64,000 bases of DNA from NCBI RefSeq assembly GCF_009650435.1, contig NZ_VVIP01000043.1:62001-126000 (forward strand). Reading direction: 5' to 3'. The DNA is from Foetidibacter luteolus. GTDB lineage: Bacteria > Bacteroidota > Bacteroidia > Chitinophagales > Chitinophagaceae. How positions within the stretch are numbered: position 1 is the stretch's first letter; the number at the start of each line of letters is the position of its first letter. The translations under genes and the position numbers were made by a program. This document shows, piece by piece, positions 50,066 through 58,320 of this stretch. The notes below the pieces were generated by a model. That model did not search any database and was not told the DNA's origin. It saw only the letters and a list, made by a program, of their open reading frames with translations.

Positions 50066-50590
50066 CTATTCTGCTTTCTCCAGGCGTATGCCCGCATTCA
50101 ATACATCATGCAAAGGGTTTTGGCGCATGGCCTGCTGCAACGTAAACCGGTAATTGCCGGTTTTAAATTTAATTGGTGCGGCATTCACTTTAATACGGTG
50201 CTCAAAAACATCGTCCATACCACTGCCCAACCACCCTTTGCTGTTATTGGCAAGTATAAACTCCTTAAGTTGTGTTTGCGCTGTATCGCCGGGGGGAATA
50301 ATGGTAAGGTTAAGCCAGATGTTATTATAGCTGTAAGCATCGGTATGGCGCAATACTACAAACAGGTTGTAGCGGGCCATACTGTCTTCAATCTTAAACT
50401 GAAACTCCGGTTTTATAGCTGCATCCCAATCCTGCATTTTAAAATAATATGTTTTTTCGTACACATCTATCGGCCGGCAGGAAGCAACAACCGTAACAAT
50501 TGCCACAAGTATATAAACAAAGCTTTTTCTGAAATGAAAACCGGGATGCTTCTTCAATGGATTTTTTTTACAAAAGTAAGCCAGAAACAT
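50066..50590 (-). CDS. gldH: Gliding motility lipoprotein GldH
   Basis: GldH is a lipoprotein needed for gliding motility and linked to the type IX secretion system in Bacteroidota. The 174-residue protein has a lipobox ending VVASC near residue 38. The GldH pattern is VYEKTYYFKMQDWDAAIKPE, FQFKIEDSMARYNLFVVLRH, TDAYSYNNIWLNLTIIPPGD, and RIKVNAAPIKFKTGNYRFTL. The start (ATG 50590) leaves a longish N-terminus before the signal; no better ATG exists downstream. It is the first gene of a gldH-kinase-regulator operon. Confidence 0.9.
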   Translation of the reverse strand: MFLAYFCKKNPLKKHPGFHFRKSFVYILVAIVTVVASCRPIDVYEKTYYFKMQDWDAAIKPEFQFKIEDSMARYNLFVVLRHTDAYSYNNIWLNLTIIPPGDTAQTQLKEFILANNSKGWLGSGMDDVFEHRIKVNAAPIKFKTGNYRFTLQQAMRQNPLHDVLNAGIRLEKAE

Positions 50591-50872
50591 AAGTAATAGG
50601 ATAATGCTGTTTTACCTGCTGCAAGCAATTGATAAAGGTTAAAGCCGATAGCGGGCTTAAACTGTTGAATAAAAATAAACCCTTTCGCTTTGCAGGGGCG
50701 GCCGCTGCGGCAATTGGTGAGTGAAGGCTCATCTGCCCATTGCGCACCTTCTTCTAATGGAGAAGGAAGATAGCTGAATAATGTTCAGAACGTACAAGAG
50801 TGCGACGCAAGGGACGCCTAATAGCAGTTCCTGTTGCAGGGCCCATAAAAAATAAAAAATAGCCGAAGGCTA
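50591..50872. other. Intergenic region before gldH
   Basis: Contains a full family A copy (50773-50853) and the yicC terminator. The rest (GCGGGCTTAAACTGTTG and following) shows no gene. Confidence 0.6.
50773..50853 (+). repeat. Dispersed repeat family A, copy 14
   Basis: GCTGAATAATGTTCAGAACG, TACAAGAGTGCGACGCAAGG and CTAATAGCAGTTCCTGTTGC then AGGGCCCATAAAAAAT: a full copy. Its A-rich end doubles as the T-run of the yicC terminator on the minus strand. Confidence 0.85.
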
Positions 50873-50875
50873 TTA
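50842..50875 (-). terminator. Terminator overlapping the yicC stop codon
   Basis: On the minus strand AATAGCC-TTC-GGCTATT (50858-50874) is followed by TTTTTATTTTTTATGGGC. The stem contains part of the yicC stop codon, and the T-run is formed by the family A repeat. Confidence 0.8.
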
Positions 50876-51748
50876 CAGAACGTTCAGCACCTGTTCTTTT
50901 GCTTTTTCCAGTTCATCTTTCATAAGCACTACACTTTTTTGCACATCAGAATCGTAGGCTTTGGAGCCGGTGGTATTTATTTCGCGGCCAACTTCCTGTA
51001 AAATGAATGAAAGTTTTTTCCCCTTGCTGTTATCGTTTTGCCTTAGCACAGTTTTAAAATAATCGCAATGGTTTTTAAGCCTTATCTGCTCTTCGCTGAT
51101 GTCAATTTTTTCAATATAGTAAATCAACTCCTGCTCAAGGCGGTTGGCATCGTAATTGTCAGCACCAACATTATCTTCCAGCACTTTTTTAAGCCCCTCT
51201 TTTATTTTTATGCGGCGCTGCGGTTCAAACCCGGCCACCACTTCCTGTTGAAGCTCTATGTTTTTTATGCGAAGGAGTAAATCTTCTTCCAGCATCCTGC
51301 CTTCATCTTTGCGGTGTGCTATTAAATTATCCAGCGCTTCTTTTAAAATGCCGGCAAAGCCATCCCACTCCTCATCCGTAAGCATTTCTGATGAAGGTGT
51401 AATTACTTCAGGCAGCTTAAGCAATGTGCTTAATATGTCTCCTGTTTCAAGGTTAAGGTCTTTGGCAAGGTCTGCCACAGGCTGGTAATAAGCTTTTGCC
51501 AGCGCCGTGTTGATGGTTACGGGCTTGGCAGAGCCTGTTTGTTTAAGCGTAATAATACATTCAACACTGCCACGCTCCAGCTTTTCACTTATAAGGCCGC
51601 GTATCTCAAACTCATAAGGTTTAAGCAAAGCCGGAATAAGCAACCGTAAATCGAACTGCTTACCGTTTAGTGACCGCACTTCTACGAGAAAAGTTTTATC
51701 ATTTACCGATTGCTCTGTTCTTCCGTAGCCTGTCATGGATAAAAGCAT
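50873..51748 (-). CDS. yicC: YicC/YloC-family endoribonuclease
   Basis: The 291-residue protein has the family's start MLLSMTGYGRTEQSVNDKTF, then VEVRSLNGKQFDLRLLIP, the middle YDANRLEQELIYYIEKIDIS, EEQIRLKNHCDYFKTVL, and the end KKLSFILQEVGREINTTGSK. YicC-type proteins are ribonucleases affecting RNA turnover in enteric bacteria and Bacillus. Length is typical. ATG 51748 is preferred over an upstream TTG at 51754. Confidence 0.94.
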   Translation of the reverse strand: MLLSMTGYGRTEQSVNDKTFLVEVRSLNGKQFDLRLLIPALLKPYEFEIRGLISEKLERGSVECIITLKQTGSAKPVTINTALAKAYYQPVADLAKDLNLETGDILSTLLKLPEVITPSSEMLTDEEWDGFAGILKEALDNLIAHRKDEGRMLEEDLLLRIKNIELQQEVVAGFEPQRRIKIKEGLKKVLEDNVGADNYDANRLEQELIYYIEKIDISEEQIRLKNHCDYFKTVLRQNDNSKGKKLSFILQEVGREINTTGSKAYDSDVQKSVVLMKDELEKAKEQVLNVL

Positions 51749-51943
51749 AAACAAAATTTAATGATTGCAAATGAATGTAGTGGTGTTGGTTAACCTTTTG
51801 CAAAGAATAATTAGGCAATATAACAAAACTTATTTGTCGTTCATATTTTACTGCAAGGGGTTACCTGTTCATTGCTTACATTTATGTGCAAATGTGCCAG
51901 GTTGCTTACCGGTTTCCTTACTACTTACAGCTAAATTTTTTTT

Positions 51944-52894
51944 ATGAAAGTGCTCTGTATTGGAGAAGCTTTAATTGATATGATTTGTACCGACAAAGGC
52001 AAATCCCTCAGCGATGGCGATAATTTCTTAAAAAAAGCAGGCGGGGCGCCCACCAATGTTGCAGCAGCTATAGCGGCCCTTGGCGGCCAGGCCCATCTTG
52101 CCGCCAAAGTGGGCGCTGACCCTTTTGGCAGGCACCTGGTAGAAGTGATGGAATCGTTTGGCGTATCTACCCAATGGGTTATACAGGATGTAAACCATTT
52201 TACCACTTTCGCTTTTGTTTCTTTAATGACCAATGGCGAAAGGGATTTTTATTTTAACCGTGGCGCAGATGGCCAGTTGAGCATAAAAGAAACAGAAGCC
52301 ATCCGGCTTTCGGATTATTCAATTATACACTTTGGCTCTGCCACCGCTTTTTTACCTGGCCCGTTACAGGAAACTTACAAAGCCCTGCTGCTGGAGGCAT
52401 CCCGCCAGCAGGTGTTCATCAGTTTCGATCCTAACTATCGCCACCTGCTGTTTCAGAACAATACCAGGAGCTTTATTGACCAAAGCCTTGATTTTTTGCA
52501 ATACTGTCATTTCTTTAAAATAAGCGACGAGGAAGCATTGCTGATAACCGGCAAGCCCACACTTGAAGAAGCCGTTGAATTTTTACAGCAAACAACCAGG
52601 GCCATTTTTGCCATTACCATTGGCAAAGACGGCACTATGCTGGGCATTAACAACACGGTTGAAATTATACCAAGCATACCCGTAAAACCTGTTGACACTA
52701 CCGGCGCCGGCGACGCTTTTGTTGGCGCTGTGCTGCACCAGTTGAGCGATAAGCCCCTGAAGGAAATTTTAGCCTTACCCGTAGAGGATTGGAAGAAAGT
52801 AATTTACAATGCCAACAAAGCCGGCGCCCGTACCTGCGAATACATGGGCGCAATGGAAGCTTTCAGGCATTTGAGCGGGGATATTTTTAAATGA
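51944..52894 (+). CDS. PfkB-family sugar kinase (fructokinase-like)
   Basis: The 316-residue ribokinase-fold enzyme has ALIDMICTDKGKSLSDGDNF, KKAGGAPTNVAAAIAALGGQ (N-terminal PfkB signature), GADPFGRHLVEVM, and the catalytic DTTGAGDAFVGAVLHQL with the Asp base. It phosphorylates a free sugar, most likely fructose, using ATP. It is convergent with the trehalase gene, so a sugar-catabolic context is plausible but not proven. Confidence 0.9.
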   Translation: MKVLCIGEALIDMICTDKGKSLSDGDNFLKKAGGAPTNVAAAIAALGGQAHLAAKVGADPFGRHLVEVMESFGVSTQWVIQDVNHFTTFAFVSLMTNGERDFYFNRGADGQLSIKETEAIRLSDYSIIHFGSATAFLPGPLQETYKALLLEASRQQVFISFDPNYRHLLFQNNTRSFIDQSLDFLQYCHFFKISDEEALLITGKPTLEEAVEFLQQTTRAIFAITIGKDGTMLGINNTVEIIPSIPVKPVDTTGAGDAFVGAVLHQLSDKPLKEILALPVEDWKKVIYNANKAGARTCEYMGAMEAFRHLSGDIFK

Positions 52895-52937
52895 ACTTCA
52901 CGTTAACCAGGAATTTTTATTTGGTTACCAACGACGG

Positions 52938-52995
52938 TTTTTCATGGCCGCCCAGTTGTGTCACTCACTTGTACGGTTGGTTTTTTATGGCGGCA
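52938..52995 (-). repeat. Dispersed repeat family A, copy 15
   Basis: TTTTTCATGGCCGCCCAGTT then GTGTCACTCACTTGTACGGT in reverse orientation, followed by TTTTTTATGGCGGCATTTAA; it begins 44 nt after the fructokinase stop. Confidence 0.7.
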
Positions 52996-53026
52996 TTTAA
53001 GCGGGTATTAACCCACCCTGCAGATA

Positions 53027-54631
53027 TTATTCTTCGCCGGTTAGGCCATACATATTCATCAGTTTCAACAGTACGCCGTTGGTCCACCCAAAACCATCCT
53101 GCGACGGATATTCTCCGCCACCGGCTTCTACATTGGTATCTGTCACATTGTACTTCTCCATTAGCTTACCCGTGCTTTTGTACACTTTTACATTCAGGTT
53201 AACCCAGCGGCCCGCTATTTCTTTTGCCAATGCGCCCATGCCGTAATTTTCCAGCCCTTTAATAGTAATCCATTGCAATGGGGCCCACCCATTGGGCGCA
53301 TCCCACTGCTGGCCTGTATTTTTAAGTGTTGTTACAACGCCTCCCGGTTTTGCAAAATGGGCTTCCACCATTTTTGCAGCCCTGGCAATATGGGCATGCG
53401 GCGGTATATTAAAAAAGAAAGGTGTTATGCCTGCAATGGTTGCTTCCGCACTTAGTTTACCATCGTTTATTTTGTAGTCGTAATACCAGCCATCTGTATT
53501 GTTGTACAGGTATTTATTAATTGCTTTTTTACGCTTTTCCGCAAGCTGGTTATACAGGTTGGCCTGCAGCAGGTTGCCACCGGCCTTATAAGCTTTGGCC
53601 AAAGTAAGTTCAAGGTTATATAGCAGGCAGTTTAAATCAACAGGTATAAGATTGGTTACCTGTATGGTGCTGAGGCTTTTTCCATCGGCCAGCCATCGGC
53701 TGCTAAAGTCCCAGCCGGTTTCTGCACAGGAACGCAGGTTGCGGCAGATAAGTTGATACTTTACCAATGCTGCTCCATCCTTTTTGGTGCTTTCAGGTAT
53801 ATAGCCAGACCCTGCCGCTGCCGTTTCAACATCTTCATAATGGCTTTCCTGCCTGGGTGCAGTACTTTGGTCGTAGTACCTGTTAAGGGTACTGCCATCC
53901 GGCATTTTGACTACATGCTTTGTCTTACTGGTTTTATCCATCCAGTAATCGTACTCCAATTGTAGTGGCCGCTGGTATTGTGCAAATACGGCGGCGCCGT
54001 TTGTTTCAGCCAGCAGCCCAAGCATTAATGCAAAATAGGGTGGCTGGGAGCGGCTGAGGTAATAAGTACGGTTACCATTGGGTATATGCCCGTACTGGCT
54101 AATGAGGTAGGAGAAATTGTTTACCATGTTCTCCACCATTTCTGTTTGGCCACTTTCCTGTAAGCCCAGCATGGTAAAGTAAGAATCCCAGTAATAGATT
54201 TCCCTGAAGCGGCCGCCCGGCACGATGTAAGAGTTAGGCAACGGCAGTAAAGAACTTCCTGTTACAGCTTTATCGGGGTTACGCTTTAGCACCTGCCACA
54301 ACTGGGTAATGTGCTCTTTAACATCAACATTTTTGTCACTCTTGTAATTGGAAGTCGTACCGGCCGGCAATTCAAAATTTTGCTCTACAAAAAGTTTTAG
54401 GGAAAAACGAACGGCAGGGTTGTTTTTTATTTTCAGGTAGTCCGCAACAATCTCTGCCGGTTTGCGCTTAGGCACACAGTCAACAAAAGTTTTGCCATCC
54501 GGAAAAATGCGGCTCATCTGCACATCTGCAAACAGTTCTCCATACAGCTTATCCGGCGTAGGTGGCGCCTGCGCCTTAACCGAATAAAAAGAAACCATAC
54601 CGGCGATAAACAGCAGCGGAATTTTTTTCAT
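53027..54631 (-). CDS. treA: Periplasmic alpha,alpha-trehalase (GH37)
   Basis: The 534-residue protein has a signal peptide (MKKIPLLFIAGMVSFYSVKA). GH37 signature 1 is PGGRFREIYYWDSYFTMLGL and signature 2 is QWDAPNGWAPLQWITIKG; EAGGGEYPSQDGFGWTNGV near the end carries the conserved Glu and substrate-binding Gln/Asp. It hydrolyses trehalose to two glucose units. Length is normal. No trehalose transporter or repressor lies next to it. Confidence 0.96.
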   Translation of the reverse strand: MKKIPLLFIAGMVSFYSVKAQAPPTPDKLYGELFADVQMSRIFPDGKTFVDCVPKRKPAEIVADYLKIKNNPAVRFSLKLFVEQNFELPAGTTSNYKSDKNVDVKEHITQLWQVLKRNPDKAVTGSSLLPLPNSYIVPGGRFREIYYWDSYFTMLGLQESGQTEMVENMVNNFSYLISQYGHIPNGNRTYYLSRSQPPYFALMLGLLAETNGAAVFAQYQRPLQLEYDYWMDKTSKTKHVVKMPDGSTLNRYYDQSTAPRQESHYEDVETAAAGSGYIPESTKKDGAALVKYQLICRNLRSCAETGWDFSSRWLADGKSLSTIQVTNLIPVDLNCLLYNLELTLAKAYKAGGNLLQANLYNQLAEKRKKAINKYLYNNTDGWYYDYKINDGKLSAEATIAGITPFFFNIPPHAHIARAAKMVEAHFAKPGGVVTTLKNTGQQWDAPNGWAPLQWITIKGLENYGMGALAKEIAGRWVNLNVKVYKSTGKLMEKYNVTDTNVEAGGGEYPSQDGFGWTNGVLLKLMNMYGLTGEE

Positions 54632-54849
54632 GCAGGATATTTTCTTTGTTGACAGCTTAAAGGTAAAAAGAAAGAGAAAACATTAAAAGAGGGGCTGGTA
54701 TGAGGCGAAATTCTCCATGTGCTCAATAAAATCGTATACCCTCCATATTCTGGAACCAATATAAAACGTACTGATAAAAATACCCGTGGTGATATTAAAC
54801 AGCCAATTTTCATGATAAAAGCTAACGCTGTCAGGCTTTGCAATGAAAG

Positions 54850-55296
54850 CTATGCAATGGCTAATTCTTTCTTTGTATTCATTACACTTGCATTTCTCAA
54901 ACGGGAGTTTTCAGGAACAATTAATTTGTAAGGCCGGTTAAACGCTTCCTGCGAAACTTTAAAGTAGGCAGCCAGCTTTCTGATCACTTCTTTGGAAAGT
55001 CCTTTTTTGTAATGCAGGATATCAGAAACATACCCCTTGCTGATTCCAAGTATTACTGCTACATCTTTAGCCTTCAGGTTATGTTCTTTAATAAACGAAT
55101 GGATCAATTGTACAGGGTCTAAATCAGTAGATGAAATGTGCTCAGCATCCCACTTCTCAATCAGCAGGGTAAGCAATGCTATTTCGTCCTTAGTATTTCT
55201 GTCTTTAGAACCAGAAACTACAAGCTGCTCTAATAGATTGCAGTATTCTTTGTATTGACTTTTGCCCGTAATTACCTTGTATTTGAGTGTCTCCAT
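54850..55296 (-). CDS. higA: HigA-type antitoxin (XRE-family HTH)
   Basis: The 148-residue protein has a central-to-C-terminal helix-turn-helix: NLKAKDVAVILGISKGYVSD then ILHYKKGLSKEVIRKLAAYF. The N-terminal LKYKVITGKSQYKEYCNLLE resembles other HigA antitoxins of the long type. It lies 10 bp after higB on the same strand, the reverse order typical of higBA. It probably binds the toxin and represses the promoter at the inverted repeat 55662-55682. Confidence 0.88.
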   Translation of the reverse strand: METLKYKVITGKSQYKEYCNLLEQLVVSGSKDRNTKDEIALLTLLIEKWDAEHISSTDLDPVQLIHSFIKEHNLKAKDVAVILGISKGYVSDILHYKKGLSKEVIRKLAAYFKVSQEAFNRPYKLIVPENSRLRNASVMNTKKELAIA

Positions 55297-55306
55297 GTTA
55301 TAATAT

Positions 55307-55639
55307 TTAATAATTGCTTACACTATATTGCTCACCTGCATTGCAAAGTTTGTTATACTCTGCATGTGTACCAATCCAGCAAACAAATAAGTGTACCTGT
55401 TTATCACCAAAAGCATATTTGCAAATCATTCTGTACTTATTTCCACCAATATCAAAGATTGCCCGGCCTGAACCCTTTCCAAACAAATCAGTAGGAGGGA
55501 AAGTAATCTTCATATCTGCGGGCACTTCCCAATCTGCATACTTCAATTTAATAAGCCATTCATCAAATGATACCCTGCTCTGCGCATTTTGTTCTGCAAA
55601 TGCCTCAATAGTTTCTTTTCGGATTAAATGAACTTTCAT
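55307..55639 (-). CDS. higB: HigB-type mRNA interferase toxin
   Basis: The 110-residue protein of the RelE/HigB group has MKVHLIRKETIEAFAEQNAQ, SFDEWLIKLKYADWEVPADM, FPPTDLFGKGSGRAIFDIGG, NKYRMICKYAFGDKQVHLFV and CWIGTHAEYNK, which match the HigB_toxin family that cuts mRNA on the ribosome. ATG 55639 lies 2 nt after a -7 promoter box, suggesting a leaderless or near-leaderless transcript. The frame remains open upstream to 55732, but the promoter lies there, so the downstream ATG is chosen. Confidence 0.9.
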   Translation of the reverse strand: MKVHLIRKETIEAFAEQNAQSRVSFDEWLIKLKYADWEVPADMKITFPPTDLFGKGSGRAIFDIGGNKYRMICKYAFGDKQVHLFVCWIGTHAEYNKLCNAGEQYSVSNY

Positions 55640-55641
55640 GG

Positions 55642-55672
55642 CAAAGGTATATTTTTCAATTAAGTTCACAAA
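55642..55672 (-). promoter_or_regulatory. higBA promoter (Bacteroidetes type)
   Basis: On the minus strand TTTG (complement at 55669-55672), a 19-nt spacer and TACCTTTG (complement at 55642-55649) match TTTG-N19-TAnnTTTG exactly. The -7 box ends 2 nt before the higB ATG. Confidence 0.75.
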
Positions 55673-55682
55673 AAGTGAACTT
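55662..55682. promoter_or_regulatory. Inverted repeat operator of higBA
   Basis: AAGTTCAC (55662-55669), a 5-nt spacer and GTGAACTT (55675-55682) form a perfect palindrome whose centre contains the -33 TTTG of the higBA promoter. It is a likely HigA binding site. Confidence 0.65.
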
Positions 55683-55862
55683 GGTTCAGGGTTTAAAACC
55701 ACCGCCTTATTGTAAAGCCGGATGCCGTACAATTATAAACTTAATTTCGTAAAAAAATACTGTGTTTTCCGGGATGCTAACACGCTGCCATTGCAAAGCT
55801 TGGCTGCCGCCTGCACCAACTAAACCACAGCCTGCCTGTAAAAACGCCGCTTGCAGCACCTG

Positions 55863-55970
55863 CGGGTGAGGGATTGAAGCGGTTACCCCGGTGAGGCCCA
55901 TGCAGCAGGGCTTTGTGCCGGAGTAATAGCGGAAAGCCCGACCCCTTGCGCAGCTTGGGGGCACCCCCAA
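55863..55970 (+). repeat. Dispersed repeat family B, copy 4
   Basis: GGGTGAGGGATTGAAGCGGT, TACCCCGGTGAGGCCC, TGCCGGAGTAATAGCGGAAA, GCCCGACCCCTTGCGCAGCT and TGGGGGCACCCCC: a full copy nearly identical to 7164-7275. Confidence 0.88.
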
Positions 55971-56088
55971 AAGCAAGTACGAAGTTTGAAGTACGAAGTG
56001 CCATTTTATGTAAGATGTTAGATGTGGGGTGTACGATGTAAATGTCTTGCCACTGCCTATTTGCGCTGATAATGTAAGATGCGGGGGT
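55971..56088. repeat. Word-repeat family C beside family B
   Basis: AAGTACGAAGTTTGAAGTAC then GAAGTGCC, and TGTAAGATGTTAGATGTGGG then GTGTACGATGTAAATG; again AATGTAAGATGCGGGGGTAC near 56069. It matches the complement of the words at 17087-17120. Confidence 0.65.
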
Positions 56089-56089
56089 A

Positions 56090-58312
56090 CTACTTCATCA
56101 ACTCAGCCAGCCGCTTAAAAGTACGCTGGTTGTTACTGCTGTAAACAGCCGCCGCTATATCGGCTTTTTCGCTGGCCGTAAGGTGAAAACTAAGCGACGC
56201 CGCCGCGTCTTTTGTGGAAGGCACGTACTGAAAGCTGAGGCGGTGAAAGTTATTGCCAAAACTGGTTTGCATATATTCAAGCTGATCGCCCTGGTAATAA
56301 TCCTGCAGCTTTTGCCAGTTATTCTGCAACAGCAAAAATGGTTTGGTAACAAAGCTGAGGATGCTGTTGCCATCATAAGGTTTTTCCCAATCTCCCAGGC
56401 GGCGGTCCCGTATTTGTATCAGCACAACTTTACGGGTGTTTTGCTTAAACCAATCTTCGAAAGCGCCGGTAAAACGCAGGGCTACTTCCTGGCCGTAATT
56501 ATCCCGCAGGCCGGCATCCATCACGTCTATAACAGGCTCTGTGGGCAGCCAAACATTTGGCAATACGTAAGGGAAAGTGGCATTCATGCGCAAGGCAGAC
56601 AGAACACTCAAGTTAGCTGCGTCCTGTTTGTCAAACAGGGAGGTAAAATCAACAGCGTCGGGGTCGTGGGGGTTTATGTTCAGGCTATCATGCGTAGGCC
56701 GCATTAAAAACCTGGCCGGGTGGGTGGCCACAATCATTTTACGTGCATCGCGGCTTATAACAGCGTTAAAGAACATAATAGGTATCAGTGCTTTTTGCTC
56801 CGCCGCGGCATAGTCAGCAATACGTTTGTTTAAAATGCCACCCGTATTTTCATTAAGGCGTTGCTCAAAAGCATAGGCCCGGTCTTTTACATATTCGTAA
56901 CCGCCAAAGCTAAATTTTCGGGAAGGGCCCGTTAAATCCCTCGAAACAAAGGAACTGAAGAGCGGGTTAAGCAGGTCGCGGGAAATATTGTCAACATATT
57001 GCCGGTTGCGCAGGTTAATGTTACGGCCGTTTATTTTTTCGTTATACAGCTCTCTGAAGTAAGCGGCGCCAAACATACCGCCGGATGCCCCGCTTATTAA
57101 TACTGTACGCTGCATAAGCGTGCCATTGGTAAGGCTATCAAGGTACTGCAAAACATTCATGGCAAATGCCGCGCTGCGGCTGCCGCCACCGCTTACGTTA
57201 ATAATAAAGGCCACAGGTTTACCGGTATCCTGCCTGGCTTTCCAGTTTTCCAAAACCTGTAGATAATGCCCTCTGTCAGCAGCCACGTTACTGTCTGAAG
57301 CCAGTTGTAAAATATCATCCCTTTCGTATTTAGGCCGGTCTTTTTTGCCGGCATAGTTAAGCCCATAGGCTTTGTTGCGCAGGTCAATAACTTCGTTCTG
57401 GTACAGCCAGTTGAGCAGTACATACAATACAACCAGTACCGGAAAACTCCAGCTACGCAGGAATAGAGACACAGCACCAGCCACTGCTATCAGTATGGCA
57501 AAGAACACGGTAATGCTTGCCGCCGCAGGAAACTGGAAAAAAGGATTATCCCCAAAAAAGCCAATAGCTAAAAGTACCACAAAGGATAAAAAAATAGCTA
57601 TTACCGCTGCCACATGGTGACGCTTAAAGATGGCCTCCAAAAAACCCTGGCTGTAGTGGCGCACATCCCTGGGTTTACGCAGGTTAAGCCTGGCGCTCAA
57701 AAACCAGTCAATGCGAACTTCATTATTATCCGTAGGCAGGGGGTTATCTTTAATGGCCAACGCATAATGTACATTGGCTGTATCAATTACACTTGCAAAA
57801 CGGCGATAGATGGTTTTATCAGCTCCAAAAAAATAGCCGAATGCCACAAATATGCAGAGCAGGTAACCACCTAAGAAAGAAGCCGACAGCAAAATAATTT
57901 CTTTGGCGGAAAGCAGTTCCTGTGTATCCGCATATCCAACCGCTTTTGTAAAATAAAAAAGCAAAAAAGCTAAAGGTATAATGCCATTGTTAATGCAATA
58001 CTTTAAAAATGGTTGTGAAGTAGTTGCCAGGAAAGTGATGTGCCGGCTATGCAAAATAAACGTGGTAATATTCCAGCTCATGATAAAAATACCTACCGTA
58101 AAGCCAACAATGGCAATGCTAAGCGGGCTTACCTTGCCAAGGTATTCGGGTGCCAGGTACAGGGAGTAAGCGCCGAATGTTTCCATAAAAGCACCCCCCA
58201 CGGTAGCGAACAGTATATACCAGAAAACAAGCAATACCTGGTACCGCCTGAAATGCAGGAACAGCAACTGAATGGGCATAGAGTAAATAAATCCTACCAG
58301 GTATTTTCTCAT
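56090..58312 (-). CDS. Patatin-like phospholipase with multi-span membrane N-terminus
   Basis: The 740-residue protein has about seven or eight hydrophobic membrane segments in residues 1-310 (e.g. VLLVFWYILFATVGGAFM, EIILLSASFLGGYLLCIFVA, VAAVIAIFLSFVVLLAIGFF). A patatin domain follows from residue about 365: the oxyanion loop INVSGGGSRSAAFAMNVLQY, the nucleophile Ser in LISGASGGMFGAAYF and the catalytic Asp in VIDVMDAGLRDNYG. It should be a membrane-bound lipid acyl hydrolase; whether the active site faces the cytoplasm is not clear. It follows the DUF1003 gene by 8 nt. Confidence 0.85.
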   Translation of the reverse strand: MRKYLVGFIYSMPIQLLFLHFRRYQVLLVFWYILFATVGGAFMETFGAYSLYLAPEYLGKVSPLSIAIVGFTVGIFIMSWNITTFILHSRHITFLATTSQPFLKYCINNGIIPLAFLLFYFTKAVGYADTQELLSAKEIILLSASFLGGYLLCIFVAFGYFFGADKTIYRRFASVIDTANVHYALAIKDNPLPTDNNEVRIDWFLSARLNLRKPRDVRHYSQGFLEAIFKRHHVAAVIAIFLSFVVLLAIGFFGDNPFFQFPAAASITVFFAILIAVAGAVSLFLRSWSFPVLVVLYVLLNWLYQNEVIDLRNKAYGLNYAGKKDRPKYERDDILQLASDSNVAADRGHYLQVLENWKARQDTGKPVAFIINVSGGGSRSAAFAMNVLQYLDSLTNGTLMQRTVLISGASGGMFGAAYFRELYNEKINGRNINLRNRQYVDNISRDLLNPLFSSFVSRDLTGPSRKFSFGGYEYVKDRAYAFEQRLNENTGGILNKRIADYAAAEQKALIPIMFFNAVISRDARKMIVATHPARFLMRPTHDSLNINPHDPDAVDFTSLFDKQDAANLSVLSALRMNATFPYVLPNVWLPTEPVIDVMDAGLRDNYGQEVALRFTGAFEDWFKQNTRKVVLIQIRDRRLGDWEKPYDGNSILSFVTKPFLLLQNNWQKLQDYYQGDQLEYMQTSFGNNFHRLSFQYVPSTKDAAASLSFHLTASEKADIAAAVYSSNNQRTFKRLAELMK

Positions 58313-58320
58313 ATCTCTTG

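Larger units (their letters stand above)
55640..56089. other. Upstream region of higBA with family B and C repeats
   Basis: Holds the higBA promoter (55642-55672), a family B copy (55863-55970) and word repeats of family C (55971-56045 and 56070-56085). No additional gene is seen. Confidence 0.65.

Noticed and set aside
54632..54849. Small gene between trehalase and higA
   Set aside because: The short frames on both strands have no recognisable start context or similarity, and the gap is only 218 bp.
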